Shown here: positions 44,630-54,556 of the stretch, in pieces
Layout of the letters: each line of letters begins with the position of its first letter
Numbering within the stretch: position 1 is the stretch's first letter
DNA from: Apoda limacodes
Lineage: Eukaryota > Arthropoda > Insecta > Lepidoptera > Limacodidae
Direction of reading: 5' to 3'
Assembly: GCA_946406115.1 (NCBI GenBank)
Contig: OX291549.1
Location: forward strand, 18,933,901 to 18,997,900
DNA length: 64,000 bases
The notes under the pieces: model-generated
What the model was told of the DNA's origin: nothing
The model's input: only the letters and a program-made list of their open reading frames with translations
The model's database searches: none
Program-made: the position numbers and the translations under genes

Positions 44630-44690
44630 GAGCACTTACACGGAATGTAAGGAACTGCAGGTTCAAGTCCTGGTTCGAGGTTAATCTTTT
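44630..44690 (+). other. tRNA-like remnant
   Basis: 'agcacttacacggaatgtaa' gives an anticodon-arm-like stem (CTTAC/GTAAG) and 'gcaggttcaagtcctgg' a T-arm-like stem with loop TTCAAGT. No D arm or acceptor stem closes. It is probably a SINE head or tRNA pseudogene. Confidence 0.35.
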
Positions 44691-45488
44691 GACTGCATAT
44701 GAAAATATTTATTTACGTTTATTATATATAGGTATTATGAATGTATATATAACTTAAAGTGTAAAACAAGCAGACAGCATCGCTGCGTGCCTAATAAAGT
44801 GATACAACGTGCACATATTGTCAAAAAACAACTGTCCGACTTTAAAATGAATAGCCATGCCTGAGAATTCAACTTTTACCATAAGCATAAAAAAATTAAA
44901 ATTTTGAGCGTTCCTACACAAAGTTTGCAATTTGAAATAATTATGGTCGTTGTAGTTTTATTTATATTTTACCTAAAAATTTTAGCAGTGAAAAGTAATT
45001 CAATATAATATCTCAATTTCGTAAATCGGAAAAAAAGTTTATGTTATTATGAGCACGGAGTCTTTTGCCATCCGAATCTGGTTAAGATTGGCTGGCTAAA
45101 ATAAAATATACGATAAATCCTTTGAATTCGTTTTAATATATCATAGGTACATAAGTTATGGCTTTTAGTCTTTGATATTATCACAGGTGGATGAAAATGC
45201 AAATTTTAATTAATTAATTAATTAATTAGCTTGCGAAGGCCTCGTGTTTAATAAATGGTGTAATTTTATCGTTAGCAAATACTGTATAGGTTCTTCTAGT
45301 AATTGATACGAATAAATTATATAAGAATAGTGCTACTACTCTTATATTTCATAGAATTAAGAAAAAACAGACAGCACTAAAGACTAAAAAGTCTATGTCT
45401 TGTAATAAAGTATGGCGTCCTACAGCCTACTTCTTCCAAGCAATGACTTAATATTATTTTATATTGAATCACAAGAATATATTATTAG
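44691..45488. other. No gene seen
   Basis: AT-rich except for the TTAA microsatellite listed separately. Confidence 0.3.
45203..45229. repeat. (TTAA)n microsatellite
   Basis: About six TTAA units. Confidence 0.85.
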
Positions 45489-45623
45489 ATGTCAGTACAT
45501 AAGTACGTACTATGTATGTGTGTTGAAGCAAAGTTGGACATCACACTCCTTCGCCTGAACGACGAGGCACAGGCGGCACAGCTTATCGGGTTGGCAGTGT
45601 GGGTGGCGCAAACCCATAGATAG
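45489..45623 (+). CDS. Short orphan ORF, unidentified
   Basis: ATG to TAG, 44 codons. The second half reads with unusually coding-like composition for this window (LNDEAQAAQLIGLAVWVAQ). The surrounding 45500-45680 is GC-richer than its flanks. No family is recognised, no TATA or splice site is clear, and it may be part of an unrecognised repeat. Confidence 0.2.
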   Translation: MSVHKYVLCMCVEAKLDITLLRLNDEAQAAQLIGLAVWVAQTHR

Positions 45624-46401
45624 CGCCGCATGTGTTTAATATGCAAATACCGGACGGTCACAGTTCCTCGGTGTTTTGTATGCAGAGTGTAACCAAAGTT
45701 AAATAACACATATTTCATATACATATAATATGTATGTATAAGAATATTCGTAGCTATAGACTTAAAACCAGCTGCAGGAAACATATTTTTGAATTATGAA
45801 ATGATCTCATTTAATACGCACGTAAGTTTATTTAGTTGATTACCTAGATACTAATATATGTATACCTCCATGCATAATACTGAATTTTTTAAGTAAGTAA
45901 GTAAATCGGTGATCGTAAAACCCATTGATATCCTCGAAATACCTTTAAAACAATGGTTTCAGCCGCCCTGATTTGACAGGGTAAGTAAATTGGGTGATTT
46001 AATCAGTCATTTTGTTGAAAATTACCAAAAAATACTAACACATATGTATTGAATCATCTACAATAGCTTAACGAAATCAGTTTTTTTTAATATATTTTGC
46101 TATACCACAAAAAAAAGGAATAGTGCTAATTATACTTTACGAGATATGTTTGCTTTTTATTATATAGGTTTCTATTATAGTAACGTATTATTCGTGACTG
46201 GTAAATAGATAATTAAGGGATCTTCGCGACACGAAGTGAAAGTACTTTAGATAAGTGGATAGTGAGATAAATACAATGCCTGACAAACAACTATAATTAC
46301 CAACGCTGTTATTAAAATCACATTAGATAGGTTCATTAACCAATAGTTGAATAAAATACACATGCATAAATAAACATACGAAACAACTCTCAAAGACTTA
46401 C
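45624..46401. other. First intron sequence of the minus-strand gene (inferred)
   Basis: Lies directly downstream of the donor at 46401. AT-rich, with no further exon visible. Confidence 0.4.
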
Positions 46402-46539
46402 TTTGTCTCTGGAAATGTGACGTCGCAGATCAAGAAGCTTTTGATATTGTCTAAGCGCCCGCATGTACAGCCTACCAGGCAACTCGGCCGGTAGGGTTAC
46501 AGGGTCCACAGTTCGGGAAGCTACATCAGCTCCACTCAT
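46402..46539 (-). CDS. First coding exon of an unidentified host gene
   Basis: A minus-strand open frame of 46 codons starts at ATG 46539-46537 and ends at AAA followed by GTAAGT (46401-46396), a consensus splice donor. An in-frame TAA lies 27 bases upstream of the ATG with no other ATG between, and -3 is A, so the start is well fixed. The peptide begins MSGADVASRT, with a Pro-rich stretch (PVTLPAELPG) and then a basic, probably helical segment (LYMRALRQYQKLLDLRR). No signal peptide or membrane segment is seen. The exon ends in phase 0. GC content and codon use are clearly coding-like compared with the surroundings. I do not recognise the protein, and further exons lie to the left, beyond any I can join. 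Confidence 0.75.
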
Positions 46540-46700
46540 CCTGGTCGGTATTATCACTTCCACTTATTAATTATGCACAAACAATCCTTGAAGGACTAAC
46601 ACGCCTCGCGCGTCCGAAGTGAACGTTGGCTCCACACAACACTGGCGTACTATTCGTCCCCCGCACATGCGCTCCATTGCCGCGATTGCAAAAAAAAAGA
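46540..46700 (-). promoter_or_regulatory. 5' leader and TATA-less promoter region
   Basis: GC- and CpG-richer than the rest of the window, immediately upstream of the first coding exon. On the minus strand it includes GCGCATGTGCG, similar to an NRF-1 type site, and several initiator-like words (CCAGTGTT, TTCACTTC). No TATA box is seen. The exact start site cannot be fixed from sequence. Confidence 0.5.
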
Positions 46701-47622
46701 AACTACAAGTTTACCAGCCAGTACGCTTGAGTGACTTTCCCTGCTCCAACAAACCGGCCAGTGACCTGACCTGCTTTTTCTACAACTAAAAATAACATTT
46801 AAAGAATTTACTGACCCAATTTCTTACTGTTACGAATTACGATTAGTTAATGAGGCGTTAATGTTTTGTGATATAACGGTTTTTTTTATAATAATATCGC
46901 AAGTAAATATATGTAGAACTAAAATATTATTAAAATAAAACGTCTTGAAGGTGAATCTGAAATATCAATGGCCTCGGCTTAATAATTGATTGAATATTAT
47001 TTTTGATTGATATGATAATAACCATGGCTCGTCACGGCGAACGTATTAATAATTGTGTTATTTTTTACATTTTATGACGAGTATATTATTATCAGTTCGA
47101 TGTTGTTGATTTCATTGCCACCAGAAGAGTTTTATCATATTAGGAATTAGTATAATGATGTAGAGAATAATATAATGTCGCAAGATTGTGTAAAAATGGA
47201 GTTAAAGAATTGTATTAAAAATAGATTAGTTAATTGTCGGTGTCTAAGTATTTTAATATACGTAGACAAGTACCAACCTTGACTTATTTGATATCCTTGA
47301 TACATTTGACCTCTATAAACTTCTTTTTGTACATACTTATTTTATGATTCAATATTTTCTTGTCAATTCTTTACTTTTCTAACTCTATAGTTATTCACGA
47401 ATATTCACGTCTGACAAATCGGAAGAAAATTATGGTAAAAGAAATAGACGTAGGTACCACGGATGTTATAAACCTTACCGATAGACAATCACCGCTCAAA
47501 TTTTAAATAGTTCTTAATCACACACTGATATTTGCAATGGATCTGTCAACAGCTTGTAATATTACAAAATCTTTCTGAATATGATATATCAAATAAAAAG
47601 TACCCTAAACTATTGAAATGTA
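46701..47622. other. Upstream flank, no gene seen
   Basis: AT-rich beyond about 46800; no recognised element. Confidence 0.35.
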
Positions 47623-47747
47623 CAGGCACCAAACTTTTCTGAACCAGTTCAAAAATCTAAACTACAGTTGTCTGCCATATTGAAATGGCGTGAACTTATA
47701 ACAACACTAGTGTCCAAACACCGGGTCAGGAAGGTTTTGTTGTTGCA
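47623..47747. mobile_element. Tc1/mariner-like MITE, diverged copy
   Basis: Left end CAGGCACCAAACTTTTCTGA preceded by TA; right end 'ccgggtcaggaaggttttg' and 'ttgttgca'. The core matches 25090-25211. Confidence 0.65.
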
Positions 47748-48984
47748 GAAAATAGCAAACGGCTTAGATACAGGTCATTAATGAATGACTATGTATTTGT
47801 GCCGTTCGCTGTTGAGACAATTGGACCATGGGGTCCATCGGCCAAAAAATTAGTCAAAAAAAATCGTTTGGTCGCCGAAGCGTGTGACAAGCTAGTAGAG
47901 GGCTGGTTCATTTCTCTTTCATAGAAGAAATGTAGCCAGCGTTCTTGCCATTTTACCACATGAACGGGGACTTTTTAATATATTTAATTTAGATTAGTTG
48001 AGTTTTATATTAGTTTAGTTTTATATAAGTTTAGTTAACTTAATTTGTAATTGCAATTATTATTATAAAAAAGGTTTTAACGCAAAGTTTTGAATCTATT
48101 CCAGAAAATAAATGAAAATTGACTAGCCCTTTAACCGTAGTTTCGGACATATAGAATATAGTTCTTACTTATAGATTACAGGAAACCTATTATTTAAAAA
48201 AATAATATGGTAAATCTCGTAATGTTGGGCATAGGTATAAACTTACAAATTGAGGTTGATTAATTATTTCAATTACAAATTGTCAATCGGAAAAACGAAA
48301 AAAACTTTTTAGTAAAAAAAAAACAACCGGCTTCAAAAAGATGCACTAAAAAGGTAAAAATTACTTATTTCTAAAAAATCTGATCTGAATTAGGTACAGT
48401 TTGAAGTTTAAAACAGCCTTTCTATTCTTCTGTAAGGTACTGTCAAAAAAGTTTGTTGCACTGCGACACTGTTAATGAGTTGTAATAACATAAGTAATAC
48501 AGTAGTTAAAACATGATCGAAATTAATGGAATTCATATTTATATTACGTAAGTAAGACAAAAATGTTAACATTATCAATAATTATGAGGTATCAATGACG
48601 CATTACATTTTTTAAATTTTATCAGGCCAGTTTGAAATTACCAAATATTATTTTATTACTGTTAATAAATAGTGTTTATAAAATGATATGTACACGCAGA
48701 TTTGCCTACGTTAAACCAAATGCCTACATAATACGATTAGTTGTCTGTTGTCTCCTACAACTAGTACGACATAGGGTGTTGTTATCCCGATTAAGAGTTC
48801 CCACGGAAACTTTTTCCCTCTCAAAAATACATCTGAATTATTCTCGAAATAGGTGCACAATAAAGAAAATATTGAAAATTTCAAAAAATACTATTTTACA
48901 AATAAAAAAATTAAATGAAATTATATTCCAATTGGCTAGATTATAGAGATACAAACACGACAAGGACAGGACCCGCCACTCAAC
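47748..48984. other. No gene; scattered repeat ends
   Basis: An isolated mariner-like MITE end ('aaaaagtttgttgcactg') lies at 48449-48466 and an 'aaccggcttcaaaaag' fragment at 48325. The open frame 48632-48946 has no ATG start and a random-like, Lys/Leu/Ile-rich composition. Confidence 0.35.
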
Positions 48985-49160
48985 TTACTTTTTGATTCAG
49001 GAACTTCTGAATTTTTCGGGAAAAATTAAATAATCCTATGTCATTCCTCGGGACTCAAACTATCTCCATACTAAATTTCATTTAAATCGGTCCATGTAGA
49101 AGTGACTTATGAAGTTACAAACAGACAGAAACTTTCACATTTATAATATTTATATATACA
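48985..49160 (-). mobile_element. Helitron-like fragment, reverse
   Basis: 'caggaacttctgaatttttc', 'ggactcaaactatctccata', 'aaatcggtccatgtagaagt' and 'ctttcacatttataatattt' match 18600-18787. Confidence 0.6.
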
Positions 49161-50884
49161 TATAGGTTTACTTAAGTATAATAAAACTCAGGTGCCGCGT
49201 TGCCGCCACCAAAGCAACAAAATAAATTGTTGTTTAAAGAAAAAAGAAAACGAAAATATCCAAACTTGCCGAGGGTTTTGGAAATTGTAAAGATTTTAGG
49301 AATACTTTCTTAAAATGGACATATATGCTGAAAGTGTTCATCTCTACTTATTACCTATTTAATATAATTTTAGCTTCATTTAAATAATATTCTTTGTTGT
49401 TGTGTTACGATTTTTTATGAACCTATTGCTACAAAAAACCGATATATTATCATAATATTAATTTTTTATACTAACAATGAAACCCGATCCAGCGTGTTGA
49501 AAATGCACACAATTGGGATCCGTAGCAATAAGAGCAAAGACTTTTCTTTATGAAAGATATTCAGATACACTTTTGTAGAATTAGCAGAGAAGGGACTCTT
49601 CAACCAAAATAGGTCAATATTTTAAAAGCGGGAATTTAAAGAACCCTTTTTTGAAGGTTGGTTCTTTTGCCAATTTTGGTAAAAAACCTTTTACACGCAC
49701 ATTTTTTGATAAAACAAAAATGAAAACTACTTTAGAAACTTCAATGGTTAAAACAGGTGGACTGATGCACGGACGCATGGACATGACACAACTAGAATTA
49801 CTTACTTCGGTTTTTGCCATATCGCTCCCAAACCCTAAAGACCCTGGTGTAGACACAGCTACAGCGATATTAATTACCCAATTAATTGTTGTGGCATGTG
49901 CATAATTTATTGTTGTAATATAATAATGACAAAAAGTACAGATATAAATTACTAGTGTAAGATTTATGAATGTTTCATTGATGCGTTTTATTCACGTAAG
50001 TTAATTCGCTTTCAACAAAGTTAAATGCATAGCTATACTCAACTTAATTAAAGTAGCCTATATCCTTCTCCATCTATCAGACTATCCCAGGTGGAAGGAA
50101 GGACAAACCCCTGCAAAGTCAGCAGTACAAATTCCGATTTCAGTAATGGATTCAGTATGTAAATTATTTTTTTGAAAAATTGACAAACTGTTAATAAATT
50201 AAAAATAACGTGTCAGTTTTTTATACCTTAATTGTTTTGGTAACTATTTTTTTTAAAACTTACTTGCATTGGAATTCTTATCGTCAACCGTAGACGATTT
50301 TCCCTTAACACTTCAACATAACCTCCACACTTTCTATGGTAGATAGACACTTCCGGAAATTCAAACACCTGCTAATTATAGCTAAGACTAAATTTATACT
50401 ATAATCCACTATCAAATAAAAAAATAGTCATAAAAAGTGAATAAACACTGACTAATCCTTGATAGAAATCTGCCGTGGGCTTATAAAATAACAATTTTAA
50501 AATATGCACACAGCTTTAGTAGCAGGAGAAGCTAACTAAATCATTCATAAAAACCCGTTGACCCATTCTGTCCCTTTCTCTCTCCCAGTAAGCTCAGAGC
50601 TGTCTCCTTCGTCGAAACTTGAAACGGTTTTAATGTTATTCGTGCCAAACAAACAGTTCCAAACTCGGAGTGAGTTTCCACATGGCGGCGCAAGATATTT
50701 CGCTTGCCAGTTCTTGACTGACTTTAAAAATTAACTTAATTTCGTTCAAAATAAAGTATAATATTGCACGGTGACAATACAAAAATGCTTTCATGGGGTA
50801 ACGGGCGATTATTTTTTATTATGATACTTTTAGGGTAGGGTAGGGTTGACTATGGTACAGAAACGTGGTCTCTTTTCTAAATAA
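49161..50884. other. Unassigned; one unidentified plus-strand frame
   Basis: The frame 49651-49905 (84 codons, TTG start; internal ATG at 49719) has moderately coding-like content (GGLMHGRMDMTQLE). It lacks splice signals, and the complementary strand is equally open, so it is not called. 50560-50720 is GC-richer and contains 'acatggcggcgcaagatat', a possible promoter-like patch, with no exon attached. Confidence 0.3.
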
Positions 50885-51215
50885 GCTCATATGCTCAGCA
50901 AGCTATCTATGCTTGATGTTTCTTTGCGCGAACGAGGAAATTCACCGAAGATCCAAAGTCACCAACATAGCAAGCTGAAGTGGCAATGGGCATTGGGTAG
51001 GTTCCGATCAATGGTCGCCACTCAAGAACCTTTCTGCCCGAGTAGCGACCACGGATCCGAAGAAGCAGTGCGGGACGGTCTTCTACCAGGTGGACAGACG
51101 ACCTGGTTAGAGCCGCAGGAAGCTGATGAGCGTAGGCGGTTCAGGACCGGCCGTTGTGGAGGCATATGGGGGAGGATTTCGGTCAGCAGTTGACAAGTGG
51201 CTAAAAAGACGAAGA
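50885..51215 (+). mobile_element. RTE-type LINE ORF C-terminal fragment (pseudogene)
   Basis: In shifting frames it encodes the usual lepidopteran LINE C-terminus. NEEIHRRSKVTNIAS is followed by KLKWQWALG, then RPSTRW-like and 'RAAGS'-like codons, with the DRPLWRHMGE-type segment near 51150 and a QQLTSG-like end at 51190. At least three frameshifts or stops break it. Fragments of the same type lie at 1-60 and 37948-38012. Confidence 0.75.
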
Positions 51216-51425
51216 CAACGAGAGCTTATATTGCCACTTGCATCAAAGGTGTGGACAAAATGGAAAAGTAGCTAAGTACCTTAAGATAATCAAATAAATT
51301 ACAAAGTAGGTATACCTTCCTAGCATAAACCAGCTAAAAAATAATCAAAATATAACCTTACACAGCTCATGGAACATTGATCTCAGTGTTTTCTTCTTCT
51401 TGAAGTCGGATGCCAGAAAATAGTA

Positions 51426-51557
51426 ATTATATTTCGTCACTTCATTCTTCAGATATTGTTTTAACAGGTAGTCCTTTCAAGTACTAGGTAACTTCGCACA
51501 TTTTTAAAGTAGGTAATACAAAAACAAGTCTTTGAGGCGCCATCTTGCAGTCGTCGT
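51426..51557. repeat. DIRS left inverted terminal repeat
   Basis: 'caggtagtcctttcaagtac', 'taggtaacttcgcacatttt' and 'gcgccatcttgcagtcgtcg' recur inverted at 54111-54240. The outer about 40 bp is instead the complement of the first half of the internal complementary region. Confidence 0.9.
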
Positions 51558-51620
51558 GCCCTGCTTGCCTCATTCTTTTATTGTGCGTGGTAACGAAAAC
51601 ACATTCTCACGGAGCAGTCA

Positions 51621-51842
51621 GTGCTCCTTATTTTAGAATCTATCTATTCTAAACGTTCAGCCGAAGAAAAGTTAGAACGTTATAACAAGAAAATTAAAAA
51701 GTTAACAGTGGAGTTACAGAAAAAACGAGGAGATCTAAAGAAGCCGATTATGTCAGCACCACCTCAGCGCCGACCAAATACGAACACAGCGTCCAACCCG
51801 AAATTTTCTCAGTACAAGACGCGTGCACCGACCCGACATTAA
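51621..51842 (+). pseudogene. DIRS Gag-like ORF, C-terminal remnant
   Basis: An open frame of about 73 codons with a charged, probably coiled-coil stretch (KRSAEEKLERYNKKIKKL) followed by a Pro/Arg/Asn-rich tail ending RAPTRH. Position before RT and composition suit the end of a DIRS Gag-like ORF. Most of the N-terminal part is absent, and no ATG begins the frame. It overlaps the start of the RT frame by a few codons. Confidence 0.55.
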
Positions 51843-52446
51843 TACAGGTACATGCAAGTCGAGTTAATTTATATTTTAATTGTTGGTTTAATATAACTAA
51901 CAATAAAACAATTTTAAATTGGATAAAATTTGGATTTTCAATTCCATTTCATGGTCTAGTTTCACAGTCAGTGGTTTCGGATAATAGTTTTTCCCCGAGT
52001 GAAAAACGTGATATGAGCATGGCAATAAATAAACTAATCAAATTAGCAGCTGTAAAACCTTGTTCTCCGTCCAAAGATCAGTTTATTTCAAAAATTTTTT
52101 TAGCACCAAAACCCAATGGTGAAAAATGGTTTATTCTGAATAAATTTATATCGAAACGTCAATTTAAAGTGGAATCTCACAAAACCGCTTCTAAATTGGA
52201 TATGGATACTTAGCCAATATAGACTTAAAAGAATCATATTTACTTATACCTATGTCTGTTACCGACAGGAAATACTTGAGATTTCAATTTCAAAGTCATG
52301 ATTCACGAGAATTACTTACTTTCGAGTTTACTGCGGTTCCATACGGATTATCAGTAGCGCCGTGGTTATTCACAAAAATAATGCGTGAAGTTGTAGGGTA
52401 TTTTTGGGCCTCCCAAGATGCTCAATTCGAGATTATGCTCATCTAA
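51830..52446 (+). pseudogene. DIRS reverse transcriptase, frameshifted
   Basis: The first frame (to TAG 52211-52213) contains NWIKFGFSIPFHG, an SFSPSEKRDM segment, and IFLAPKPNGEKW, the fingers region of a DIRS RT. A -1 shift at about 52200 leads to NIDLKESYLLIP, which carries the first catalytic Asp. The next piece, KYLRFQFQSHDSRELLTFEF, continues to LPFGL-like VPYGLSVAPWLFTKIMREV. The frame then ends at 52446 and the YxDD block is missing, so a deletion removed the other catalytic aspartates. It cannot encode an active enzyme. Confidence 0.85.
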
Positions 52447-53053
52447 TAGGGGTCGCAGCTTGTCCCGCTACTAAATACGGTTTTTTGTACACGAAAATTT
52501 TAGAAAGACAAAAGTTTCTTGCGTTACAAAAACATAATGGAAATTATGATGCAAAAATAAATCTCCCCAGTATTGTTATCGAAGACTTAATCTGGTGGCA
52601 AAACAATATAAATATAACATTTTTTATGCAAACATTTAAATTGGAAATATATAAGGATGCTTCCAGGATAGGCTGGGGCGCAGTTTGCCAGGATAAAAAA
52701 TGTAATGGCTCTTGGAGAGATAATGAAAAAGAACGCCATATTAATTTCCTCGAATATTAGCTGTATTTTTGGGTCTTAAAAGTTTAGCTAGTAACGAAGC
52801 AAACTGTACAATATTATTGCGGGTTGACAATACAACAGCTATAAGCTATATTAACCGAATGGGAGGCATTCAGTTTCCTCACCTTAATAATTTAGCCAAA
52901 AACATTTGGCAGTGGTGCAAAGAACGAAATTTGTGGTTTTATGCTTCTTACATTAATACAAAGCAAAATTTCGCTGACTCTGAATCTAGAAAAAATAATC
53001 CAGACACCGATTGGACACTTACTAACGAAGCCTTCCAAATTATCTATACTTAA
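52404..53053 (+). pseudogene. DIRS connection and RNase H domain, frameshifted
   Basis: Reading in a third frame, ACPATKYGFLYTKILERQKF links RT to RNase H. RNase H residues are visible: Asp in YKDASRIGWG, Glu in INFLEY, Asp in LLRVDNTTA (after a 1-nt shift at about 52757) and Asp in QNFADSESR. All four catalytic acids survive in sequence, but the frame is broken between the second and third. The domain is followed by DWTLTNEAF and then stops. Confidence 0.85.
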
Positions 53054-53270
53054 TATATAAAGCTGAAGAGTTTGTTTGTTTGAACACGCTAATCTCAGGA
53101 ACTACTGGTCGGATTTTAAAAATTCTTTCAGTGTTGGATAGCCCATTTATCGAGGAAGGTTATAGGCTATATATCATCACACTTACACAAATAGGAGCGG
53201 AGCACTAATGAAAAACGTTTCAAAATCGTTTTTTTTTTTTATCCTTTTGAGAGCTTCCGCTGCGTGGGCT
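53054..53270 (+). mobile_element. Short repeat inserted into the DIRS element
   Basis: 'aaagctgaagagtttgtttg', 'aatctcaggaactactggtc' and 'tagcccatttatcgaggaag' belong to a common lepidopteran short element, ending in 'gcttccgctgcgtgggctg'. It lies between the RNase H end and the recombinase, so it arrived after the DIRS copy. Confidence 0.65.
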
Positions 53271-53408
53271 GAACACACTTGCAAAATTGCCTCGTTCATC
53301 ATTCGATTTCAATGAATATCTTAGGAGATATCGCAGTTTTAAAATAACGTGGCAGCAAAATAATTATCAAGGATTTGTCCTGTCTTTACTTTAAGAGACT
53401 ATATTTTT
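53271..53408 (+). pseudogene. DIRS internal coding remnant
   Basis: About 42 open codons (LPRSSFDFNEYLRRYRSF near the start) between the inserted repeat and the recombinase. It ends at TAA 53393-53395. It presumably belongs to the DIRS coding region but no domain is recognised. Confidence 0.4.
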
Positions 53409-53729
53409 ATGACTAAAAATATAAGAGTCAATATTACAGGCCCACTATTCTTGACGTACAAACCTCCTCACAAAGCCGCATCAAGCCAGACCTTAAGTCG
53501 TTGGATTAAACAGACAATGTCTGTGAGCGATGTCGATATAAGCGTGTTTAGTGCACAGAGTACACGGCACGCCGCGACTTCTGCTGCACGAGCCTCTGGC
53601 TGCAGCGTAGATATTATTCGGAGAACAGCTGGGTGGACAGTTAACTCGAAGAGCTTTGCTAAATTTTATCACAGGCCTATAAATACCAATACCCAAAATG
53701 ATTTTGCCTTATCAATACTTAAAAGTTAA
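53409..53729 (+). pseudogene. DIRS tyrosine recombinase, C-terminal catalytic half
   Basis: A 106-codon frame with the second half of a DIRS-type tyrosine recombinase: KAASSQTLSRWIKQ, then STRHAATSAARASG, DIIRRTAGW and the nucleophile Tyr in FAKFYHRPI. In related enzymes the second box reads HSTRH; here the first His is Gln (QSTRH), probably inactivating. The N-terminal half with the first catalytic Arg is absent. In an intact element this enzyme integrates the circular DNA copy. Confidence 0.85.
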
Positions 53730-53916
53730 GGGTTTTCCGAATCAATCAATTAATTAATGTTATAATCTTAATTGAACAGTACAAATAATTTACTAAAAAT
53801 TAATTAATATTAAGGTATGTAAAGTGTTACATAATAATTAAAGTCTTTATATTTAAATATGTTTTATTTATTTAAAGGAATACGTAAACAAAACAGAAAC
53901 AAAACTTAATCTCTCT

Positions 53917-54022
53917 GTTAAAACAATATCTGAAGAATGAAGCGACGAAATATAATAGATGATTAAACGAACTTCCAAGTGAAGTTCTATCACTATTATG
54001 TGAGTCGCTTCATTCGAAGATA
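53917..54022. repeat. DIRS internal complementary region
   Basis: The first half (53917-53955) is complementary to the outer edge of the left repeat ('cttcattcttcagatattgt'). The second half (to 54022) is complementary to the outer edge of the right repeat ('tcgcttcattcgaagatat', 'agatgattaaacgaac'). They meet at about 53956. In the second half the sequence 'acttccaagtgaagt' is inverted relative to the matching right-repeat segment. Confidence 0.9.
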
Positions 54023-54110
54023 TAATCAATCACCCTCCCAGCCCATAACCCGATCTGAAGTTTTGTTTCTATACTTATATACCTACTCTAAAAAATGAGG
54101 CATTCAGGGA

Positions 54111-54292
54111 ACGACGACTGCAAGATGGCGCCTCCCCCACTAAAGACTTTTTTTCTTTTGTATTACCTACTTTAAAAATGTGCGAAGTTACCTAGTACTT
54201 GAAAGGACTACCTGTTGAAACAATATCTTCGAATGAAGCGACTCACATAATAGTGACAGAACTTTCCAAGTGAAGTTCGTTTAATCATCTAT
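54111..54292. repeat. DIRS right inverted terminal repeat
   Basis: Starts 'acgacgactgcaagatggcg' and ends 'cgtttaatcatctat'. It matches the left repeat inverted over about 130 bp and extends about 50 bp beyond it; that extension is what the internal complementary region covers. Confidence 0.9.
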
Positions 54293-54417
54293 AGTCTCTT
54301 ATCTTTGCCATCATTATGGGTATTTTTTTTTATTAATTTTTATATTATAAATGTTTATTATTAAATATTTAGTTGGCAACAAAAATGAATTAGTGGGATT
54401 ACCTTGATTAAAAAATA

Positions 54418-54556
54418 TGGGGTTCTTCAAGTACGGAGTGATAAGAGTTTTAGAGGGCCACCATGTCCGGAAACGCCCCTGGATGGCGTTGCAAACGTCC
54501 ACAGTCTGCGGTAGGTGGTCGTCTGCTTGTTTTCCACCTTAGTGGTACAAAATTGG
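54418..54556 (+). mobile_element. Jockey-type LINE 3' tail
   Basis: 'ggggttcttcaagtacggag', 'cccctggatggcgttgcaaa' with 'gtccaca' and 'ttccaccttagtggtac' follow 61875-62015. Short and non-coding. Confidence 0.6.

Larger units (their letters stand above)
51426..54292 (+). mobile_element. DIRS-type tyrosine-recombinase retrotransposon, decayed
   Basis: The element has inverted terminal repeats (51426-51557; 54111-54292), a Gag-end frame, RT, RNase H, a tyrosine recombinase, and an internal complementary region (53917-54022). The two halves of that region are complementary to the outer edges of the left and right repeats. This arrangement is diagnostic of DIRS elements, which replicate through a circular intermediate and insert without target duplication. 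At 2.87 kb it is shorter than typical members. The RT YxDD region, the methyltransferase-like region usual in the family and the first recombinase box are missing. A later repeat is inserted at about 53054-53270. Confidence 0.9.

Noticed and set aside
44630..44690. A second tRNA gene
   Set aside because: Only anticodon-like and T-arm-like stems are present; no D arm or acceptor stem closes.
45485..45784. 99-codon minus-strand ORF
   Set aside because: Overlaps a more coding-like plus frame and has random His/Thr/Tyr-rich composition.
48632..48946. 104-codon plus-strand ORF with hydrophobic start
   Set aside because: Starts at TTG, Lys/Leu/Ile-rich as expected of AT-rich non-coding DNA, no splice signals.
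49614..49905. Overlapping plus and minus ORFs of about 80 codons
   Set aside because: Both strands are equally open, no splice sites or family resemblance; chance cannot be excluded.
50891..51193. 100-codon ORF as an intact gene
   Set aside because: It is the wrong frame of a frameshifted LINE C-terminus over part of its length.
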